A stretch of DNA of 64,000 nt from Erythrobasidium yunnanense (taxonomy: Eukaryota > Basidiomycota > Cystobasidiomycetes > Erythrobasidiales > Erythrobasidiaceae): NCBI GenBank assembly GCA_001600175.1, contig BCJC01000001.1:3891652-3955651 (forward strand). Reading direction: 5' to 3'. Positions 58,383 through 64,000 of this stretch are shown here, piece by piece; position 1 is the first letter of the stretch; each line of letters opens with the position of its first letter. Under the pieces are notes generated by a model that worked only from the letters and a program-made list of their open reading frames with translations, had not been told where the DNA came from and made no database searches. The translations under genes were made by a program, and so were the position numbers.

Positions 58383-59976
58383 TCACCTAGCCCTTCTATG
58401 CACTACGCTCTTGCCCACTTCCATATATTCCTCTCTTCCTATCCATAGCTGATGGAATGTTCCCAGACTCGCCAATATGCTTCCGCCCAACCACGCCGAG
58501 TATTTCCTCGCTACGATATTGCCGGGACTTTCAATTCTAGGTTTCGCATTCCCTATTCCCGGTATACGGCTTAATTCATATTGCAGTCTGTCAAGGAAGC
58601 CTGGGATCAAGGTCGTACCGCCGACCACAATTATGTTTTGTAGGAGAGTAGGATGCAGATCCACATCGTTCGCTCGGACGGCATTCACGATGAGCGATTG
58701 TAAGGATTGGGCTTGGGACAAAGCGGGAGTAGGTATAGTGCTGTTGGGTGCGGTCGTGCTGGGTAAAGAGAGGAATTCGGGAGGGAGGAGTGAAGGGTTG
58801 AACATGACTTCCGGTACGCGATACCGTAGAGAGCCAAAGTAAGTGTTGTAGCCATCGGGAAACTCGAATAGTCTTGGTGGACGGGCGTTTGCACCGCTAG
58901 AGTCAAGCTTCAGCAAAGCTAATACAGTATCGGATTGCTATGCACTCACTTTTCGTCATATGGCGTCTCATAGACTTGCAGTACAGACTCTTTGAAGCCA
59001 TGTATCACTTGGTTCTCAGCATGCCGCGCAAATGATTCCGTTGCTCCAGCCAGGCGGTCTTCGCGAATAGTTGCTTGGGACGGCTGTGTAGGAGCTACAG
59101 TAGGTCTATCTTTGACGAGGTAGTGAGGACGTATATTGATCTGAGGTTGTGAGGAACGGAAAGCGCTTGCTAGGTAAGAGCTTAAGACTGCTCCGCCGAT
59201 GGGTGATTTTTGTATGCCTGGCAAATGACGATACTCAATATATGCTCACACTATTAAAAGAGATGTACGCACCCTTCCGTATAACGAAACCATCATAGAT
59301 GGGCATACAGCTCGTCACGTCTTCTCCCACATCCAGCACGATAGACGTCCCTTTGCCTAACGCAAAGCTTGTGAGAACATTCTTATCCACACTATAGAAC
59401 GCAGGACAGCCGTAGCCTTCGAAAGCGAGTTCTGTCCATCTTTCGCGATTCTCTTTACTTTGCCATGACGGTTCTGAGATGAGGAGAGGGTGTTCTTCTA
59501 AGCTTCCCAGACGCATCTGTCCTCTGTAAATACCCAGAATGTCAGATTGGGATCATTAACGCTCGGAGGCTTAGTCTACCTAAGAGCTCCCTCGACTATA
59601 CGCTCTACTGCCGGCCAGTCTTCTATTACGCCGTCTCTCAGAGGATAGTGAACGTTTTGACCAGGTTTGTAGACACCAGGACCGTTTGCATCGCCGATAA
59701 AGTACTGATCTTGCTGTCCTTCAGAGCTGCCTTGAATCAGGCCATACGCCGTGGGTGACACCGTTCGAGGAGCATCTTCGCCAGCGTATCTGGATGTATA
59801 CGATGTCACTATTGTTTGTGCTTGGATACTGTCGCTGCTACTCACCCAGCTCGCGTAGTCGATGTCCCGACGTCGAGCACGACGGCCGACACCTCGTCTG
59901 GGCAGCGATATCCTCAGCTACAATTACTGTCTTATATCCAGATAATAATTAGCCTACCGCCGCCGTAGGTCACCAT
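58383..59976 (-). CDS. ARP4: actin-related protein 4 (chromatin remodelling, NuA4/SWR1/INO80)
   Basis: Nuclear actin-related protein shared by NuA4, SWR1 and INO80. The start exon (59976) encodes MVTYGG, spliced to DEVSAVVLDVGTSTTRAGY and then AGEDAPRTVSPTAYG, the Arp4 form of the phosphate-1 loop. Next are DWPAVERIVEGALR, HPLLISEPSWQSKENRERWT, SIVLDVGEDVTSCMPIYDG (phosphate 2), KSPIGGAVLSSYLASAF and LLQNIIVVGGTTLIPGFLDR (adenosine loop). The C-terminus reads ARKYSAWLGGSILASLGTFH and then QLWIGREEYMEVGKSVVHRR. About 460 residues; typical Arp4 insertions (IRPHYLVKDRPTV; PSTTAPNSTIPTP) are present. It starts 67 bases from the divergent CAF17 gene. Confidence 0.9.
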
Positions 59977-60043
59977 GTCGAGGAGAAAGTTGCGGTGAAG
60001 TAAAGCGTGACTTCTTGCCGATTCAAACAGGCGCTTTGTTTCG
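59977..60043. promoter_or_regulatory. very short divergent promoter between ARP4 and CAF17
   Basis: 67 bases separate the two ATGs, so the genes must share a bidirectional promoter with very short leaders, or transcription starts inside the neighbouring gene. Confidence 0.5.
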
Positions 60044-61392
60044 ATGTCTCGCTATGTGGTCGCACCGCTTTCCTCTACAAGATCTCTGCTATCTCTACAT
60101 GGTGCTGATGCTGCCAAATTCCTCCAAGGATTAGTCTCAAACAATGTTGGATCCAGCAATGAAGCAAGCATCCGCGACAGAGCCGTCTATGCAGGCGTCT
60201 TCAGCGCACAAGGACGTCTCTTACATGATACATTCATTTTACGAGATCCGAGTATCGCAGGAAGCGATGGAAATGGCTTCATCGTCGATTATCCAAGCAG
60301 AGTTACTCAGCCTCCACTGCTTCCCCATCTGAAGAGATTCATACTGCGAAGCAAGGTTAAAGCAAGAGATATAAACCCAGACTGGAGGCTATGGGCAGTC
60401 TTTCAGGATCCGCTAGACCGGTCACAGCCAAAGACGACGATTGAAGAGGAAGTGCAGCATATAGCGACTTCAAGCAAAGGAAGATGGTGGAGAGACTGTA
60501 GGAATTCTAGAATGGGATACAGACTGCTTCTTCCCCCATCAGCTTCGTCAGCTATCGAAGGTGAGGGGTTATCAAAGCTAGACAGTCTATGATCAACGCT
60601 GATCTTCTATGCAGCTTCCTCTTTCTCTTCAGCGACTCCTTCTATATACACACTTCTGCGGACGCTCAATAACGTACCGGAAACACCTTTCGATCTACCA
60701 CCTAATGTCGCATTACCGCTAGAAAGTAATTTAGACGTAATGGGCGGCAGTGAGTTCACTTCTGTACCTTAGCATGAACAAGCGGACTAATGATGTCTCT
60801 CGTAGTTGACTTCCGAAAAGGCTGCTATATCGGCCAAGAATTGACGGCGAGAACATGGCATACAGGCGTAATACGAAAGCGTGTACTGCCTGTCCGTCTG
60901 TACAGAGGCAACGAAGCGTAAGCCAAACTGTCTGTTCAAGCTGCAAGTACATTCGCCTAATGACTTCTCAGCGCACCTGAGTCCCTTCTTCCTGCTTCGT
61001 GGACCTCTATAAGCTCAGTCTCCGAGCTACCTCTTTCCGACATCGATATCTCCCCATCTTCATCATCTCCATCTACTCTAGAACCAACTACATCTCGCTC
61101 GCGGCGCACAAGACCTGCAGGCAAGCTGGCGAGCGCAATCAAGGTCTCTTCAGGAAGCGAGGACGTATACTTAGGTTTAGCATTACTACGCTTGGAGCTC
61201 ACGGATGGGAAGCTGGAGATGTCGGTTGACAGTACCTTGTCAGCTAGCCAGCAAGGAACAGAGGCTGGTGCGGCCGGCGAATCCGGAGTCAATGCAGCTG
61301 GAGGAATGCTGAAGCCTGAGGGCATATCGGTGGACTTGATTGGAGAATGGAAAGTAAAGGCCTTCAAAGAGACTCTGGCTGGCGCAAAGTAG
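60044..61392 (+). CDS. IBA57: mitochondrial Fe-S assembly factor CAF17/IBA57 (folate-binding YgfZ family)
   Basis: Mitochondrial matrix protein that, with Isa1/Isa2, matures 4Fe-4S proteins such as aconitase-type enzymes and lipoate synthase. N-terminal aminomethyltransferase-like domain: [40 protein letters not shown] and [20 protein letters not shown]. After an intron: [20 protein letters not shown], the family signature KGCYxGQE with its conserved Cys, then [19 protein letters not shown] Ser/Thr/Pro-rich insert near 61030-61110 lengthens the protein compared with yeast. It ends [15 protein letters not shown] link with LEU1 (another Fe-S enzyme, 20 kb away) is functional only. Confidence 0.9.
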
Positions 61393-61695
61393 TTAGCTCG
61401 AGGGTACTATCTCCTCCAGAGCTCGAGCTTTGGCGCTAGGCAGATCTTCTCTCCTCAGCAACATGAAGTACGGGCCAGCCGCTGCCTTCCGATACAAGAG
61501 TCTATACACAAGTCTTCAACACGCTATGGCGTTTGTAGCGCCAGCTGCGGAGCTATCGAGCTCGTCGGGTTGGCGGTACACGTTGGCCGAGTAGCACTCT
61601 GGCCGCCTGTGATGACGGGCATAGATGCATCCGTATGGCTGTTGGAACCGATTATCCGCGTCAGCCTGTTTGGGCGCCGACAAGTTGGAGGGTGC

Positions 61696-62926
61696 TTACC
61701 CGACAGCCTTGACGAGCTACAAGGCAGAGACATGTCAGCTAGCAGACTCAATGTATGGTAGATAGATAGCTTACCACGGGAACAAAGCTGCCTGTCACCG
61801 CTGGAAACGGCCTATGCCCGACGACCTGGAAGAAGGCGTTTCTGCAGTAATCGGTTAGGTTCAGCAACTCATAGTGAGCTGAAGGAAGACGTCTTACATG
61901 ACACCTGAATGTGCTGTTATGTGAATATATGTACTAGGGTCTCTTGCGAAGATCTCGTTTAGAACCTGCTGGATTCGCAAAGCTTGCTGAGGGCTAGATT
62001 CTTGGTACATCTCGTTCCAAAGCTCGTCGTGCTCTGAGAATGTAGGCTCGAACTTCCAGGTAGGCCGTTCTGCCGCGATGACAGACTTGTCGGAGCGCTT
62101 GTCGCATGTATGTACGCCGATGCTGTGTCGCCAGTCAGCGGGGCTTCCCTAATCAGATCGAATGATACCTTACGTCTCTCTGAAGCTTTCTTCGATGGTA
62201 GGTATCACTTTCTTGTCATCAAGGAGTATGTCAGACCATGTAAGCTGAAGTGTTTCTGCTGATCGGCGAAGAGGACTCGAATAGAGGGCTTGAGGTAGAG
62301 GAACATTTGATTCTATTTGCTTCTTCCAGCCTTGGTTGTTCGCCAGGGCTTGCGATTCGCCTTTCGGGGTGAGGTGAGGATCCGGGCCCCATCTTGTGCG
62401 AGATCTCAGCTCGACGTCAACCTCGATAGGCAGTCTCTTACGTGATATTTCCATCAGTATTTAGCTCGGACCAGTACTAAGAAGTCGTCAGCATGAATTG
62501 CTATTCTGACCAAACATGGACCTCACGCATTTCCAAGCGTCAGTGCCATACGTCTGCTCAGCAATATTATGGTAGCCTTCTCCATGTCTTGCTATATAGA
62601 TAAGCTTGTAGGCAGTCAAGGAATCTGCTTCTTGGTTCCAGGTGTTTATTCGATTCGTGAGGTCAGTCCAGCGGGTTTCCGACTTGTCAATCAGCCCGAA
62701 AGAGTCGCTGAGCATATCATAGTCCACAGGAGTGAATGAAGCTGCTATCATGCGTCAGCGTCATAACTGTGCGAAGACTGCGGGCCTAACGATCATCTTG
62801 GATGAAGATGTCCTTCACGACCGAATAGTTTGTGGGCACGAAGAGCTTGGTCGACTGCGCCGAGGCATATTGCAAGAGTCCAGAAATCGACAGTAATGCA
62901 AGACAGCGAGCTATCCGATCTGGCAT
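61696..62926 (-). CDS. secreted histidine phosphatase (phosphoglycerate-mutase family, PMU1-like)
   Basis: Second member of the family in the window. It has a signal peptide (MPDRIARCLALLSISGLL, then QYASAQ) and the motif KLIYIARHGEGYHNIAEQ with catalytic His. After introns: DPHLTPKGESQALANNQGW, LYSSPLRRSAETLQLTW, GVHTCDKRSDKSVIA, TYIHITAHSGV with the second His, NAFFQVVGHRPFPAVTGSF and VPVLVKAVG, stopping at 61696. The final TAA overlaps a GTAAGC, so a further 3' exon cannot be excluded. About 330 residues. The location is predicted to be secreted or cell-wall; the substrate is unknown. Confidence 0.85.
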
Positions 62927-63470
62927 GGTTGGGCTGCGGACAAGCTGCTCCTGGGTTGCAGACAAGCTGCTCCTGCTATGTAGACGACCGCTTCGTATCA
63001 TAGCTATCTCTTGCTGCACACTTAACAACGCTTCCAGATGCTCGCCTGCTGGGTAATGCTGCGTCAACAGTCTGATGAGGCCGTGCGACAGCTGCAGATT
63101 ATACGCGGGTGAAAGCACACAAAGTACCCTGCGATCTAGGCCATCAAGTCCAGCCGCAAACCAGAAAACGGGGTCTGTTCGACATCAGCAGTAGCTACGG
63201 GCAGACTCGATGCGTAGGGAAGGCAGGTCTCCAGATCTATAAGCACAAGAAATGTTTGCCGACGCTCCATTAGAAGAGTTTAGCAGCAGCTATGCAGCCT
63301 TCCTTGCGTGAGAAACCCCACCGTGTTGTAGCGGAGCTTCTTGGTCAAAGCTGAAATCGAAGTAGCCGTTTCATTGCTTGCTTTACATCGTGCTGATGAG
63401 CCTTGGTCGGCTAATGCAATCAATGGAGCGTAATACCAGCAATCTCCCTGAATCTGGCCAGATTGCCGCC
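62927..63470. other. intergenic, nothing recognised
   Basis: 5' flank of the secreted phosphatase and 3' flank of the edge gene. Confidence 0.4.
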
Positions 63471-64000
63471 CTAGTCTGTCTCGTCCCCGTCATTACCGAG
63501 TACATCTGTCACAAACTTAAAGGCTGGGCATTTCTTTTGATGTTTCCCCACGCGCTCGTAGTCTACGATTTTTGCTTCTATATATTGTCGGTGGGAGTTC
63601 AATACTGACTCCTCGGCATCGCAGGCCATGTCTAGGCGCTCTTTGAGATCGATGTATCTTGACAGGATTGACATCACCTCCAGTTCTCTACGCAGATCCC
63701 TCTTCTGACAGATGACGCCAGGGCAGTCGACAGCTTTGCATTCAATGCTGTCTTTCCTAGACTCGGCAAGGGCACTGCGAAAGACGACAAGATTCTGGAA
63801 GCCGTCCCTATGGTCCTCTAAACTTCCTTCATACTGCATAGCAAGCAGGTCAGTCAATTTACCCTCAGCAACAGCCGGAGGAAGCGAACTTACGAAGCGG
63901 CGCGCTCGTTCGGTACCCACAAGGTCAGCCAGAGCGAAAGGGTCAGACAGATCCATCGATGACTTGAAAGCCTCTTCAGAACGTGTTTCCAGCTCAGCCA
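63471..64000 (-). CDS. unrecognised gene, 5' part beyond the window edge
   Basis: The frame is open to the window edge (AELETRSEEAFKSSMDLS), so the gene starts outside. It continues DPFALADLVGTERARRF. A GTAAGT..GCAG intron of 60 bases without a stop leads to YEGSLEDHRDGFQNLVVFRS, KAVDCPGVICQKRDLRRELE and YIEAKIVDYERVGKHQKKCP, ending LGNDGDETD. It is largely helical with several Cys (ECKAVDCPGVIC). There is no recognised domain. The 60-base intron can also be read through. Confidence 0.5.
   Translation of the reverse strand, partial: AELETRSEEAFKSSMDLSDPFALADLVGTERARRFVSSLPPAVAEGKLTDLLAMQYEGSLEDHRDGFQNLVVFRSALAESRKDSIECKAVDCPGVICQKRDLRRELEVMSILSRYIDLKERLDMACDAEESVLNSHRQYIEAKIVDYERVGKHQKKCPAFKFVTDVLGNDGDETD

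Overview
The window is eukaryotic nuclear DNA from a fungus. Genes are dense and alternate strands, and nearly every one is cut by short introns (about 40-80 bases) with GT..AG ends and a few GC..AG ends. Gene content points to a basidiomycete: a sphingolipid C9-methyltransferase, a single-chain 3-isopropylmalate dehydratase, a full-length dynactin p150, a KDM4-type demethylase and a basidiomycete-style single-pass membrane protein. Intron style and moderate GC would suit an early-diverging lineage such as Pucciniomycotina (possibly a Mixia-like yeast). That last step is inference, not shown by the sequence.

Layout. 0.4-3 kb: coatomer zeta (minus) and a secreted M28 aminopeptidase (plus), divergent from 91 bp. 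3.2-5.8 kb: two unrecognised minus-strand genes, one Arg/Ser-rich. 6-10.8 kb: dynactin p150 (minus), divergent from RCL1 (plus). 12.8-14.6 kb: a single-pass membrane protein. 14.7-20.4 kb: a large GBF1/Gea-type ARF-GEF. 22.3-26.2 kb: a JmjN/JmjC/extended-PHD histone demethylase. 27.3-27.9 kb: a small Pbi2/I9-like proteinase inhibitor. 29.5-30.6 kb: a secreted protein made of three Asn/Gly-rich modules. 32-33.8 kb: sphingolipid C9-methyltransferase. 34.3-37.7 kb: three head-to-tail paralogues of an unknown family. 38-42.3 kb: mitoribosomal S4 (NAM9-like) and LEU1. 42.5-48 kb: PAAF1/Rpn14-like WD40 protein, RRM+R3H protein (Pin4/Cip-like) and an unknown protein. 48.6-52.6 kb: an SGNH hydrolase and a multi-pass membrane protein. 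52.9-57.1 kb: an MFS transporter and a phosphoglycerate-mutase-family gene, convergent, each with one copy of a 150-190 bp inverted repeat upstream; a 3' half tRNA-Arg(CCU) lies beside one copy. 57.2-63 kb: a GNAT acetyltransferase, ARP4 divergent from CAF17/IBA57, and a secreted histidine phosphatase. The right edge cuts an unrecognised gene.

Most genes are ordinary housekeeping and there is no operon-like pathway. The least explained parts are the tandem paralogue trio, the modular Asn/Gly-rich secreted protein, and the inverted-repeat pair around the MFS/PGAM genes. I saw no rRNA gene, complete tRNA, CRISPR array or intact transposon.
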